64,000 nt of DNA from Cryptomeria japonica (lineage: Eukaryota > Streptophyta > Pinopsida > Cupressales > Cupressaceae), in assembly GCF_030272615.1 (NCBI RefSeq), contig NC_081411.1, forward strand, positions 158,698,471-158,762,470, in the 5' to 3' direction. Position 1 is the stretch's first letter, and each line of letters begins with the position of its first letter. This document shows, piece by piece, positions 1 through 12,442 of the stretch. The notes under the pieces were generated by a model. That model was not told the origin of the DNA. It searched no databases and saw only the letters and a program-made list of their open reading frames with translations. The translations under genes and the position numbers were made by a program.

Positions 1-1673
1 TATCATGTCCATGCCAACTCCCCACACCATAAACAACTACAATTGATCATCATCCTCTTGTCCTAGCTTTGTCCTCATGTTGCCATCTGGAATCAAACCA
101 CGCCCTAGGATGGCATGTTGTAGATAACCCATCAAACACTTGCACCACCATGACCAAATCTTTCTCATAAGAGCCTTCACCGTCTTCTCCACTTTCCTGG
201 CATCGAGCAACATTGCAATGAACATTGAAGCGATGTTTGAGTTCACACGATACAAATTCTCCCCACTTAGGTAATTGTCACCCAAAACTAGTCTTAAAGA
301 ATGCAACACCACCTCCACTCTAGTTTTGAACAATTCCATAAACCTCCTCTCAAAAACGTCACCATAAAATGTCCTCTACCTTTTCCTTGCCTTTAAACAA
401 ATGGAGGTGTCCATGATAGCCACCACAAATTACATTTGGTGTCGTCCATGTACCAAATACTAAATCAGCCAAGTACCATCATGAAATGACGAGCCCACTT
501 ACCCTCCATAAATGATCCACCTTGGTTTATAAAATTGTTGTCTCGTTTGCCAATTCTAACTATGAGAGTTTGTATATTAAAATACTTCAAACCCTTAGAA
601 TAAAGAAGTTAGTTGAATAAAAGAGAATAATTCTACATCAAACAAAGATGAATCTAGACTCAAAAGATTACAAAATGATTGTAAACTTATAACAAACCTA
701 CAAACTTATCCTCTAATATAACACTAAATATAATCTATAAAATTGTTATCTAATAAAGAAGATGCACTTTCTATAAAGAAAGTGCAAAATATTTGATAAA
801 TCTTCATTCCAAAATCCATGTTCTCGATCATCAAACTAATTACTTTTATCTCCCCGTGTTCTAATCAAAATATAACAAATACGCTTATCAAAAACTCATA
901 ATTAACCCATTATTAATTAAGCTAGATTGATTTATATCCATCTATATGTATCTTTTAATTTAATATAGGCAATTTTCCTTTAAAGCATAAACACTTTCAA
1001 ATTTCAATTCCATAATTTTGTTTAGATCTTCCTAAATGTGGAGTGGACTGTAAATTATCTGTTAAATACATATTGCTTGAGAGTAATATACAATGTTGAA
1101 CCTATGCTGATATTCAAACTTCGGCCAAAGTTCGAGTCAATTGGCACAACTTTTCCCCGAAATTCCCAAAACCAAAGTTTTCGACATATTTAATTTGGTT
1201 TTTGAAAATCTCTAAAAATTGAAAAAGAAAGCAAAAATGACCGTTTGTTTTTTCAATATATCTGGCGTCTGCTTTCCTCCAATCTGTATATTACATGCTA
1301 TGCATGCCATTTTAGCTGCAACAGGTTTTCCTCAGACCAGCTGGAGCTTGCAGTGATTGCAGAGATCAGTGATGAAAATTTCAATAATTCATTGGAGGCT
1401 GAGCAGATTCACTAGGCAGTGAGGTAACTTTAATTTCGGAATTAAGGCATCAAAACAGGGAAAGTAATTGTATCTAAATGTTCCCAGTTCCACTCATGCT
1501 AGAGTCCGTCCGTACCCTAAAAAGAACACAGCCAAATTCAAGATAATTTTCTTCCCATCAATTCCTTCTGCATTGATATAATTTTCATTGAATTGAATAG
1601 GACCATCTGTTCTTTTACAGGCAAGTAAAATTTAACAATGTAAGGTTTAGATTCGGTTTTTTCTTCTGGGCAG
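1..1673. other. AT-rich stretch without recognised gene
   Basis: I see no convincing gene, RNA gene or transposon end here. A 100-codon open frame on the minus strand at 37-339 has no motif I recognise and no supporting context. The sequence between about 1100 and 1670 precedes the PQ-loop-like exon and could hold its upstream intron or leader, but no earlier exon was recognised. Confidence 0.4.
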
Positions 1674-2740
1674 TTTCAGAAATGCTTTGGATTATTAGCA
1701 ACTTGAAGAGTAGATCCATAGAGGGTGTCTTCCTCGCCTTTCTCATGACATGGGTTGTAGGGTAAGCAATCAGTCAACCCCTTTCAATCAAGTGCTTGCA
1801 CATCTTTTTAACATTCCCATTCAATAGTGTTTTCTGATGGTATTGTTTGAAGAATATTGATGTATGTGCTTTCACAAGAATAGATTCAATACAATTTCTG
1901 TTCAATCTGATTTTCAATTAACAATATTACAGGGACCTGTTTAATCTTATTGGCTTCTGGCTGGGATATATAATTATCGTTACTTTTTAATTCTTGTTTC
2001 TTAAAAGATATTAATAATTATTGCATAGTTTACAGTTCCAGCTGCTACTGCTAGATTCTCTGCTTTGAACATCATTAATCATAAGTTCTTCACTTCTTTA
2101 TTGTCATAGACTCATTACATATGTATAATGTTTTATCAACAGTGTTATTCTTGTAAAATGCAGTGCTACTGCTCACTGGCAAATGAATATCTGCCTCTGC
2201 CTTCAGAGTGGTGATTTTTTTATAAGTGTTATGTGATAATTGTTCATTTGTTTGCCCCAAAATTAAATTAAGCATATTAATGTCATTGAGATATGGTTAA
2301 AAGATTCCTAAAATCTGGTCATTGTTATGTATACAATTGTAGTCCTCTGAAAGGAATCTGGATGTCCATCTCAAAATAATTGTCTATATCTTGCTAACTT
2401 ATTTATTTTTCTGTATTTGCGGCTAGCAACACAATTATATATGGCACTGGTAAGAACAGTTTCCAGCGATTAAAAATAACAAAGATTATATAGGTCCAGG
2501 CATAATAGGGAGATTGAAATTCCATATGTATTTTATATCTTCCCAGTTTATCAATTATTATTACGTGCTGCAGTTGCATACAATTACTAAAACATTTCTA
2601 GTTTGCTAGACAATATAGAGGTTCACATTCGCAAGTGATGGAAAATGAGGAAAGCAAAGTTTCAATCTGAGATTGTGATCTTGATTGAATTATTCCACTC
2701 TTTAAATTGTATCATTAAATAGATATTCACAATTGTTTTA

Positions 2741-3054
2741 GGATGATTTTCAAGTGAAGGATGATGTTATTTTTACTTAGTTATCAGATTCAACCTAAGC
2801 AAATCTCAAAATGTGAGAAAAATGTTAATAAAAAGGCAGAGCCTGTGAGCATACCAGAGAGTAATGTTAAACTATTCATCTGAAACTACAAAGTAAGAGG
2901 ATTTTAAAGTGAAGGATGATGTAACTTTTACTTGTTGGTTATCAGATTCAACCTAAGCAAATCTCAAAATGTGAGAAAAATATTTATAAAAAGGCAGAGC
3001 CTGTGAGGATACCGGAGAGTGTAAAGTTAAACTATTCATCTGGAACTACCAAGA
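2741..3054 (+). repeat. Direct tandem duplication, two units of about 157 bp
   Basis: The units at 2741-2898 and 2899-3054 share GTGAAGGATGATGT, a long AAATCTCAAAATGTGAG block and AAAAAGGCAGAGCCTGTGAG, with only scattered substitutions. They lie inside the PQ-loop-like remnant. Confidence 0.85.
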
Positions 3055-3228
3055 AAGTCAGTGCAGACTCTAACATCAAATTTTTAAATGGGACATTACT
3101 ATCCAGTTTACACAATCCTATACCTGCTTTTTCTAGCAGGCAGAGGCCAAATACATGGAGGGATCTATATAAGATGAAATGGATTTGTATTTCCTTTCTT
3201 ATTTATTACTTGTAGTTAATAGTTGCAG

Positions 3229-3518
3229 AAGATCCGATACACCATGACCATTGCTTAATAATAGGTATTATATTTGTCAGGTTTGGAAATTTAGCTAGCA
3301 GTCACTCTCATACTTATGTTCCACATTTGCTACTCTGCCCTGGATTTGGTAGGAGTGGTCAAAGCTATATGTTAGATCTGAAACAACATGCCCATTGCTT
3401 AATAATAGGTATTATATTTGTCAGCCTTGGATCTTTAGCTAGCTGTCACACTCATACTTATGTTCCATATCTACTACTCTCCCCTGGATTTGGTAGGAGT
3501 GGTCAAAGCTATATGCTA
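3229..3518 (+). repeat. Direct tandem duplication, two units of about 145 bp
   Basis: The units at 3229-3373 and 3374-3518 share CATTGCTTAATAATAGG, CATACTTATGTTCCA and the GGATTTGGTAGGAGTGGTC block. Each holds one copy of the GFGRSGQSYMLD coding piece. This is the second local duplication inside the PQ-loop-like remnant. Confidence 0.85.
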
Positions 3519-4074
3519 GATGAGTCATAGGGAGGAGGAAGAACTGCCGCTGATATCTCCAAGTCGTAGGAATTCCGGAGTTCTCCCTATAAGTTTACAT
3601 ACATATATTTCAACACATTTGATTGAAATTTGAATCCACTTGATTAACTACATTTAGTTATAATTTAAATGGAAAGTTTCTTTCCCTATCTCTATTCAGG
3701 TAGCTTCAAGAGCTTTAACCTCTTGCCCCACTCAAGCAGAAATGAGATCTTTTTTATTATAGCTGAAAGGAAACTTTTGCAGGTGCCTAACTGCAAAACT
3801 AATTATTCAAATTGTCTTTTGCTACCCATTCATGTGATGTAGATTGATGAATTTCAAATACTGCTTTAGTGAAACTTTTGGTGTAGTGTAGAGGTTTCTG
3901 AAATACCTGAACAATAGAAGAATAGGCTCATATTTACATTTATAACTCCTGTAGAAATCACAAAGAATTTTTCATAATGAAGTTCATTCGATCAATAGGA
4001 TTGTAAAAGTACAGTTGGCTTTGAACAAGCAACACAAATATAGTTCAATCAGAAGAGCCAAAATGAATTGAGGA

Positions 4075-4940
4075 GGTTATAAGAGATCAACTTAAGGCAA
4101 GGAAATTCAAATATGAAAAACTGGAGCTTGAAATTGTCTCCTTAAGAAAGAATTTGGAGAAATCTATTGAACAATTGAATCGAAGCTTGAAGTTTAACAA
4201 AAGCACCAAAATATTGGATGACATCATCAATTCTCAAAGCTCACCATTTATTAAGACTATTCTTGGTTTTGTTGAACATCAAAAGAAGACAAAGGAGGCT
4301 GCAACTTCTTAGGCTACAAATGTGCCACAAGAAGGTAAACAAAGAAAAAACCAAAAAAATACATCAAGGCTCTCATGATTTCCACCAAAAGGGATGACAA
4401 CAAAATGGAGGAGAATAAAGTCCCATAAAAGAACAATACACCTCCAAAGGCAAACAAGGACAACTTTAGGAGGCCCTTTCATTAAAGACAACCACATAGA
4501 ACAAGGTTCTATCGTTCCTTCTTACATTATTGTTTTTCATGCAATTGGTTTGGTCACAAGGAAAGAGATTGTGGAGCATATTATGGATGGAACAAAAATA
4601 GAAGTTCTTATGACTTTTCAAAAAGGAATGAAAATTCCTTTACCCCCTTAGTAGATTATAATGTCATATGTTATAAATGTAATAATCATTGACATATAGC
4701 CCAATTTTGTAGAAGTGGTTTTGTGGAACCATCGAGATAGAACATGAAAGAGAATACCATGGCCAAACAAAAAAGGGAAATATACAAGAGTTTGGAAAGG
4801 AAGGAAGAGAAAGACAACCAAAAGAAGAATAAACCTATGCTTGTGGAAATTGCACTCCCTGCACAAAATCGAGGAGCAACATGTGTTCAGGGGGAGCTAT
4901 TCATTGTATTATCTTTCAACTCCATGGAGAAGACAATTCA
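4075..4940 (+). pseudogene. Degenerate Ty1-copia gag fragment (SIRE/Maximus-like)
   Basis: A helical, charged segment (KLELEIVSLRKNLEKS...LNRSLKF) is followed by a pair of CCHC zinc knuckles in one frame, as in the long gag of the Sire lineage of Copia elements. Knuckle 1 is CFSCNWFGHKERDC (4531-4572). Knuckle 2 starts CYKC at 4669 and ends at 4710, but an in-frame TGA at 4690-4692 replaces its glycine. Knuckles of this kind bind element RNA in virus-like particles. The reading frame is broken several times (for example TAG near 4311), no protease or pol follows, and no LTRs were found nearby, so this is an orphan relic. Confidence 0.7.
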
Positions 4941-7148
4941 AAGATAGATCAGCTATTTCATTGCTATTGATTCAAGCATGAGGGAGAGTTATTGGAAAAG
5001 GGAAAATGATGCCAGACCCAAAGGACTAGGGATGTCCAAAGGACACCAACATGCCATGCTAGTGTTCCTTTGGTGTGCTAGTGTCCTAGTTGGGCACTCA
5101 AATCCACCTAAGGCTTCAGTGTCCTTAGTTGTTTATTGACACAGTTTTCGGGGCCTCAGATAGGTGAAACTTGTCCACCAAAGTTGATTGTTGGGTCCTA
5201 AAGTGTTTGGGGAACCTCTGAGGGGGTACATTTGTGTATGCAATGTTTAGTTGTGGTGTTGATTGCATCAATGTATGTGCCCTTGTTTATAGGAGCTCAA
5301 TTGTCACACCTAGGACCGAGGAGATGGTTGAGATTGTTTGGCAACGTCTTGTGAAGTCTTGAAGATGTTAAAACCCCTTGTGGATCACCCCTATGGTTGG
5401 TTGACATTTAGGGATCTTAATCTTCTGCTTGTTTGTCATTGAGTTACAATAGGATTTCATATGTTTGTAGTTTGGGAGTGAACTCTTGTATGTGTCAAAA
5501 GAGTTTGGGCTTGAGTTGGTCAGCCTAGTTTGATGTGGATTGGAGGTTGATGATTCCCTCATCCCATCCTGCAGTCATTTTGTGAGAGGTCATGGTTGTG
5601 GTGTGTGTCGATCGTTCTTGAGGAGTCGTCCTTCCTCTCTTTCTTATGCCCTTTCACCATGGTGAGTGGTTCCACATTTGTTGGTCTTCTACTATTGTCA
5701 CTTTGCTTGTGCAATGGTGAGGTCTTGTGCAATAGTTCCTATGTGTTGTGGTATCCCTTGCGACACTTGTGTGTACGTTGTCGTTCAAGTGCGACGTGTC
5801 ATGTCGTATCTTGTGTTGAAGTTGTTAAAGATCTTTTGGAATGTTTCGAAAAAATAAAATTCCAGTTTTCTTGATTTGTGTCCTTGGGGGTTCCTTGGTA
5901 GGGCATTACATAACATATATCTTGAACCATATCAGCATGCCCCTCCTAGGTGTCACTACGAATGTTCTCCTGAGAATTTTCTGCAGCCCTTGTTAGTTAA
6001 GTTGTCAATCTTTGCTTCGAACTCTTTTGTAGACCCTGAATTTTCAGATTTGAACTTCCCAAACCATATAATAAAACGCATAGCATTTTCACATGTAGTG
6101 ATTCTAGAAGCAGATATGTGAATTAATGATGAAGAGGAATATATCCTTTCACAAAAGGATTGGAGGAAATGAACAATTTTCTAGAAAATAAATGTCCCAT
6201 AGGATTATCATATTGAAATGGTAATAAATATCTCCAGCTATATAAGCATGCTCCTGCCAGGCATCATCGAGAATGTTCTCCTGAGGATAGTAATCATTCT
6301 AAGAATAATAATCATTGTCATATTTCTTTGTGGACTCAGATTATTTCTGGTTCAAACTTTCATGGTTATACAAGTAGAAACATTCCTACCTCACCATCAA
6401 CTTTGGGGATTAATTTTAGGAGTGCCACACACAAATTGAAAATGAATACATCAAATCAGACATGTTTATGTAAAAATGAAATTGAACAAATGAATAAAAT
6501 AGAATTTTATTTCATGAAGAATCAGCTCTTATACTGTTTTATGATTTTGAAGGCATTATGAACAAATAAAAAATCAATACATTCAATCACAAATAGGTGT
6601 AAAGATGGATTAGATGAAATGAAGAGCTATGATGCAGTTACAACAGATAATTAATCTACAGACCACAGAGAGGCGGTATCTTATCTCTCTAAGACCTTGT
6701 TTCTATGAGATCTCATCCCCAAGGATGTGTCAATCCTTTCTATGCATCTCAGTAATCATTAAATAGTGGAACTTTTTCTTGCAAATATACACGACTCTTG
6801 CATATCTTATTGTTTAACCATATTTCATAGAAGTAACTAAATATTCCAACAGTTACCCAAGTGCCAAGCTCACCTATGAATGAAACTTTTTTGTTCAAGC
6901 CTTGGCATTTACAACTTTCTGACACATCTTAATGAAGATGTGTGTTTGCCAACACTTTAAACTTATTTCTGTCTTCTGACATATCTTGGATGGGTGTAAC
7001 AAACCTCTTGAATACTGCATCACAGGCTCCCAATCTGGCTAGCTAGTGTGAAAATTGTTTCTAATTATTGAATTTCCATTCTTCAATGAGGTCAAACATT
7101 GCAGTTAGTAGAACTTTGACTACAACAGGTGCAAGTCATTTATCATCA
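4941..7148. other. Unassigned sequence
   Basis: I see no gene here. A short imperfect direct repeat links about 5930-5980 with 6238-6290 (both contain AGCATGC...GAATGTTCTCCTGAG). The open frames at 5596-6561 have no recognisable motifs and unremarkable length. Confidence 0.4.
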
Positions 7149-7656
7149 CTAATTTGAATCATGTACAGAGACCTTATCAAAGAGCTCAGTATCCTTTGCA
7201 GTTTCCATTGTCTTTGTGTCATTTAATAGAGAAACACATGGGGGCTTGATGTTTTCTACCGTGCAGTCTGGAATAAGAAAGAGAAACAAGAGGGGAGACA
7301 GTCTCATCAGGCTGCGGATAAGCACTGCTAACCAAAGTTTGCTGTAGTCATCCTTTTGGACATGGAGCCATTTAAGCAGAAGTGCACCAAACCAATGACC
7401 GCATGTATGTCCAAAGTTGGACATTGACATCAGGAAAGCAAAGATAGTGGCCTCAATACCTGCAGGGCAAAGTTGGGAAGATAGTACAAGCATTGGCATT
7501 ATCTGAATCTTGGATATAGCATCAGTCAAAGCTTCATCACCTAAGACAAAAGCTTGATCTGGAATATGCATCTTAAGGTTCATTCTTGAGACAAGAATAA
7601 TGTCAAGAAGCCCGATGAATGCAGAAACTACCTGCATTGTAGACAATATGATATTA
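7149..7656 (-). pseudogene. Folate-biopterin transporter-like C-terminal exon (BT1/FBT family, MFS)
   Basis: On the minus strand, the exon after TACAATGCAG at about 7656 encodes about 168 residues ending at a stop at 7149. The translation reads VVSAFIGLLDIILVSRMN, then MPMLVLSSQLCPAGIEATIF and FGHTCGHWFGALLLKWL, then LWLAVLIRSLMRLSPLLF. These match the C-terminal membrane segments of plant folate-biopterin transporters, which move folates or pterins across plastid and other membranes. The SQLCP-GIE block is a strong family signature. A short coding piece upstream (GIAIYAR, about 7670-7700) is followed by only 38 nt before the exon, too short for a normal plant intron, and no earlier exon was found. 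It may be the last exon of a gene with long introns or a truncated pseudogene; I favour the latter. Confidence 0.7.
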
Positions 7657-7699
7657 ATCAGCAATATACCTGGCATAAATGGCAATTCCACCAATCCTT

Positions 7700-8621
7700 A
7701 TGCCTGTCTGAAGTAAGAGCTTCAAACAAGGTTTCTGATCTAAAAGAAATAATAATTATTAAAGTTGTCAACAAAAGTATCATCTCCATTTGCCAGTACA
7801 GTTTTCATATGAATTAAAAATAAAAATTGATTTAAAAAATATTTAGGACATGACTATACCTCAACATTAAGATCAACAGAGAATCAAATAAATTATAATG
7901 TACATGAATTACCAAATTATGACAATGGGACTCAAGAGGACAGCCAGTCACAATAGCAAGATTGAGTCTAAATGAACTCCAACATCTAAAATGAAACAGA
8001 GGCTATGATAAAAAATTGGACATCAAAAAATTAGAACTAGGGGTCTTGAACCCAAAATGGGTAAACCCTAAACAAGGTAGAAAAGATCTTTTATGTGACA
8101 AATATTATAAATAATCAAGTGAAAGGAAGAACATTCCCTAAAGAAGATAAAGCTGATATAAATCGTGACGAGAGATTGAAGCTGGCCCTAATATGTTGGA
8201 ATGCAGAATAAAGAAATGTGTTACAGCAAAAATAGTGATGTATCAGCAGTTTCGATTTTTCGAATCCTTAGCTCATTATGTTGTTACATAAATTTTGAGT
8301 TCATTTGTTTCCAGGAAGAAATCACATGCTCTAGAGGCAATTTTTTTTCCTAATTCCCTAGTAAACACATTGCATAAAACCAACGCTTCATAAGGTTTCT
8401 CATATGCAAATTCAATATTCAACTTACTCAAGAATGTAAAATCTGCAATTTAAAAATATGTTTCAGAATTTAGATTTTTAATCTTTAAAGTTTTAACTAT
8501 GCAAACATTTTGCACCTCAGTTTAACAATTTTGCAAAATTCATTTTTCCATATCATCCTTAGCAAATGAAGATGGATGGCTATATTGCTAAAATCTTAGG
8601 CAACAACTCATAGTATTCTTC
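7700..8621. other. Unassigned AT-rich sequence upstream of the FBT-like exon
   Basis: If the transporter fragment belonged to an intact gene, its earlier exons would lie here or further right on the minus strand. I could not recognise any. No repeat structure was seen. Confidence 0.35.
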
Positions 8622-9089
8622 TGTGCTGCATGGGTACCCGTACCCAACCCCCTAGAACGCATACCGGAGACTGGTACGCGTCTCCCATACCGGAGACCCA
8701 TCAGGAGACGTCTCTACACATAGGAGACTCCGCATCAACGAACCCTCCCGTCTCCACCCTAAATAACACGTGCAAAAGTCAAAAAGTTTGACACGATGCA
8801 TGGGCAGAAGCAAAAATCACCGACGTGAGCCCCATTTTCAGACATTTGTATGACATTTTGATTTGACTCAGTTCACATTTGTGTACTTAAACTTCAAAGT
8901 GAATGTTAATTCTTGTTTTGAAAGTTCAATGTCATTATATTTTCAGATTTTCTATAAATTATTAAATTATATTTTAAAAAAAATTGGCGTCTCCAAGTAC
9001 CCCCATCTCCTATTTTGAAAAAATAGGCGTACCAGTACCCGTACTAGTATCCAACGTCTCCAAGTACCCCCGTACCCATGCAACCTTGG
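8622..9089. mobile_element. hAT-like non-autonomous element (MITE), 8-bp TSD
   Basis: A 468-bp segment is flanked by identical 8-bp copies of TATTCTTC (8614-8621 and 9090-9097), the TSD length typical of hAT transposons. The ends carry the inverted core TGCATGGGTAC (8627-8637) and GTACCCATGCA (9072-9082). The outermost 5-7 bases do not match. Subterminal repeats of GGAGACG or CGTCTCC occur several times near both ends, as expected for hAT transposase binding. There is no coding capacity, so movement would need a transposase from elsewhere. Confidence 0.55.
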
Positions 9090-9469
9090 TATTCTTCCAT
9101 ACTGTTTTGTGTATTTGATCACCTTAGGGAACTAAGAGTTTTAGGATGGTCCAATGATGCAAGCAAAGGTTATTCTATTTTTCTAAATTAGGCAAATATA
9201 TAAAAATCTACAAGCTATTTCACAATTTTGGAATCAGGTATCTAGCTCTATAGAATGAAGGTTGGATCCTCTAAAGTGGGGTATACATCAAGACAAAACA
9301 AAGTTTCCGTAGGAATAGAATAGACTAGTTGTCATGAGCTAAGGTCGGGTCCCTTAAACTTATTAACAAGTGAAGAGGAAGGCAAGAAAGCTGGAAAACC
9401 AACTCAAAAATATTTGAAGATTTCCTATGTTCCATGGAGTCTCAAAATAAGGGACCATCGGCCTAGATT

Positions 9470-9599
9470 TGGGGACAGTCATTTAGGGGTTGAGCCCCAC
9501 GTGGGCTTAAGGGGCAATACCCCTTGTGGGGGTTTGGGGCTAAAGCTTCCAATGGGATCGAGGACTAGGGCCCCTTGTGAGGGTTTTTGGGTAGAGCCC
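9470..9599. repeat. GC-rich host repeat unit 1, left part
   Basis: A GC-rich sequence contains short inverted pairs such as GGGGCAATACCCC and AGGGCCCCT. It continues after element F at 16,325 and is followed by a second tandem unit at about 16,646. Together they form a duplicated repeat of about 420 bp per unit. Confidence 0.7.
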
Positions 9600-9678
9600 T
9601 GTGATGTCCCCATCTAAACAATTAAAACATGATGATGACTGCTTTAACAATAGAATTTAATAATAAATAATAATACAA

Positions 9679-9699
9679 TTAATATATATATATATATAT
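9679..9699. repeat. TA microsatellite
   Basis: A short run of TA dinucleotides lies near the start of element F. It is ordinary low-complexity DNA. Confidence 0.9.
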
Positions 9700-10955
9700 C
9701 CAAATAAATGAATAAAATGAACTAAATAAAATCTTAATAATTGTAAATAAACAAGATTTAATATATACCTTATGAGCATAACAATAAAGACTTATCATAC
9801 CTGAAGGTAATTCCTATTAGGCAACATCCTATTGATTAAGCCATTAGTCAACACATAGTTAGTGGAAGACCAAATCTGACGCATGTCAGATCTGTTTGCC
9901 TTTGCAACCATTAATTAACGAAAGGGAAGACTATCATCTTAAACAGAAGTCAAACATAATAACATTAGCAGTGATTAAACCGAGACTATATTATTGGTGA
10001 TTAGTCAATGTTCAGTCTTAATTGTCAATAATCAAGATATTAATAAACAAATCAAGATGAAAGCAATTAACCAAATGATTGATCCATCACTAATCAGGGA
10101 ATGGGATTAAGAGGCAGTGCCAACAATGATTAATAATATCAATTACAGTAATAATTTAGACAAAGATACGGACCAGCATCTAAAACATTGCCTGATTAAA
10201 GTCAGATGAAGATCATGTCAACCTTATGAAGAGACACGATTAAGGGAGGAGGATGCAACGCTTCACTATCACACCCTCTCATCGCATATTAAAGAAACTT
10301 CATATCATTCCCAACGGGGGGATTCATACTACCACAGAACATACTTAATAAGGAGCAATATCGATACTGCAGTAGATCAACGGGATAAGCATTGATCATA
10401 ATTGTTCACAACTACGTATTTGCTCGGGGAATCGTATTACAGCCATGGAGGGTGGTTCTGATCCACCATTGGCATCATGAGAACATACGTACATAGAGAC
10501 GTCAGCCAGAGACTTTGCACAGAGATGAAAACATGGGTGCAGTGATTGGCATGGACAGTCTTTAATAAAGAATGGCTATTAGAAAGGGAACAGCCATAAA
10601 GAATATAATATGGATTCCTAGCATTAGTGGCAGCAATTATTTCATTAACCTATGTGCTTATGGTTAGTGGCTATTAATACATGTATGAAGTATTAAGGTT
10701 TGACTATGAATAATTGGCAGAAGAGTGAAGCGGGATCGGTATCAAAGTTGCTTTCTAGTAAATATTATATCATAACGTCAAATCGAAACCACGTAGGGAT
10801 ATTGGAGACAACAGCAGTATGACAGATGCAGATTGACGTTATCAGAGATAACGTCTTTAATCATTATTGCAATCATAGGCCTTCATAATATGGACAGTCA
10901 TTATATACTTTGCATAAAGACATAAGGAACGTTAGATCTTGGAAAGAAGTTGTTA

Positions 10956-12159
10956 TGGTACATCAGTTTTCACCGGATTAAGAAATTCAAGCACAACTTC
11001 AAAACTGATCAACTGCAACAACAACAAGGATAAACACAATAACAACAAAACACATAACATCAAGATTTTGACGTGGAAAACCCTAGTAAGGGAAAAACCA
11101 CGGTAGGAACCTACCCACAATAAGATGATACTCTGCAGTAGTATGTGAAAATATTACAAAGGAAATGCACATGCATTCAGGGACACTACCTAGAACTCAC
11201 TTCTCAAAACAAGAAAGGGAAACAACCTAGGGAAGGCTCACTGCCTTACAAAGATCGGACAACAATCCGGATTACATGAACTGAAAGAATAACATCTCCT
11301 AATGCCCGATGATAGTTCCGGTTAAGCACATTTGTCTGCTCTACAACACTTCAATCTCTCCTCAACACTTCACCGAAAGATCAATTCGCTTGTTCGCACA
11401 TACTACACTCTCTGATAATGCAAACACTTCACCTCTTCCCAAATTACATGATTATCACACCTATTTATACAAATCATCAATCTTGACAACAAGGTCGGGT
11501 CAACACATGAGACCTAATTACAAAATTACATCCCATGATACAAAGATCAACCACCAGAGCAATACAAAGATCCACGAACACGCAACATGGCCAAGATCAA
11601 CTACAACACGCTACACTCATCATGTCGGCCAAGAACATGAACATCACCACCAGAATAATGAAGTCACCAACACAGTGCACAATGACCAATGCGGGCCATT
11701 AAACCAAATAGGACATGATTAGGAAACACCAACAAGCACGTTAGAACCATCCGCAACAATTGCAACGAAGAAAGATAACTTGCGGAGCACCAAATCATGA
11801 ACCATCTGAAATGAAGATACAAATGAACATCCCAAACACACTCCCAAATACACAACTCAAAATCTGATCACATTGGAGCGCAATGGATCAAATACCAAAC
11901 TCTACAACACAGAACACTGAAACACCAATCCACAAACCGGATCAACTGATATGATCAAATAGACTTCTGGAACACTGAAACCAATAAAGAATGAAGTAGA
12001 GATACTAGAGATACTTCATTACTGAACCACAAACCCTCATCAGCAAACCAAACCAATACACCAACCAAATCAACTCTCTGCAATCATCGGAGCACCAAAA
12101 CATAGGAATATGTTGAGATCAATGACAACAACATATCCTAGCAGCAGCAAAATCCAACA
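10956..12159 (-). mobile_element. Ty1-copia LTR, minus orientation
   Basis: On the minus strand the LTR starts TGTTGGATTTTGC at 12159, directly after a polypurine tract (AAAGGGGGAGAT). It runs to about 10,956 inside the F LTR. It contains the block typical of many plant Copia LTRs, seen on the plus strand as GACGTGGAAAACCC followed by GGGAAAAACCACGG (about 11,070-11,105). The right-hand flank has been replaced by other insertions, so no TSD can be shown and the left boundary is approximate. This is the 3' LTR of a 5'-truncated Copia element. Confidence 0.65.
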
Positions 12160-12430
12160 ATCTCCCCCTTTGGCATTGATGGCAACATATGAATGTGAAA
12201 AAAAATCAAAGCAAAGAAAGAAATCAACACCAGCAAACTCCGACAAAACTCCCCCTAAGATCATATGCACAAAGCTTCCAAGATAAGACAGTTTTTCACA
12301 GGCATCTCCCCCCCTTTGACATCAATGCAAAAGGCTCACAAAACATAAAACCTCTCCCAAGGAATATGCAAATCATGATTCTCTCCCCCTAAAACACATA
12401 ACCACACATTGACTACTCTTGCTAAGTAGC
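12160..12430 (-). repeat. Copia 3' region with repeated polypurine tracts
   Basis: Between the RNase H end and the LTR, the plus strand has four pyrimidine-rich blocks of the type TCTCCCCCT (about 12,160, 12,247, 12,303 and 12,380). Two continue into TTTGrCATyrATG. On the coding (minus) strand these are duplicated polypurine tracts, the last of which abuts the LTR. Confidence 0.65.
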
Positions 12431-12442
12431 AGCACCTGCTCA

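Larger units (their letters stand above)
1674..3535 (+). pseudogene. PQ-loop repeat transporter-like gene remnant (YPQ/PQLC2-like)
   Basis: Exon-like pieces resemble plant vacuolar or lysosomal PQ-loop proteins, a family that includes cationic amino acid exporters. Exon a (1674-1761) follows an AG acceptor and ends at a GTAAGC donor. It encodes a stretch ending FLAFLMTWVVG, the usual end of PQ-loop 1. Exon b (1933-1970) continues in phase with GDLFNLIGFWLG, matching the family order. A short piece at about 2419-2449 reads ATQLYMAL before GTAAG, like the next family segment. Later pieces at about 3285-3535 read LAS...GRSGQSYMLDES and may be the family's serine-rich loop, which is weaker. The diagnostic Pro-Gln is replaced by Leu-Trp, the donor after exon b is not GT, and no second PQ loop is seen. 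I therefore call it a decayed or partial gene. Family assignment is from memory of motifs, not a search. Confidence 0.55.

Noticed and set aside
37-339. 100-codon minus-strand open frame at the window start
   Set aside because: No motif, no context, and frames of this length are common by chance in this DNA.
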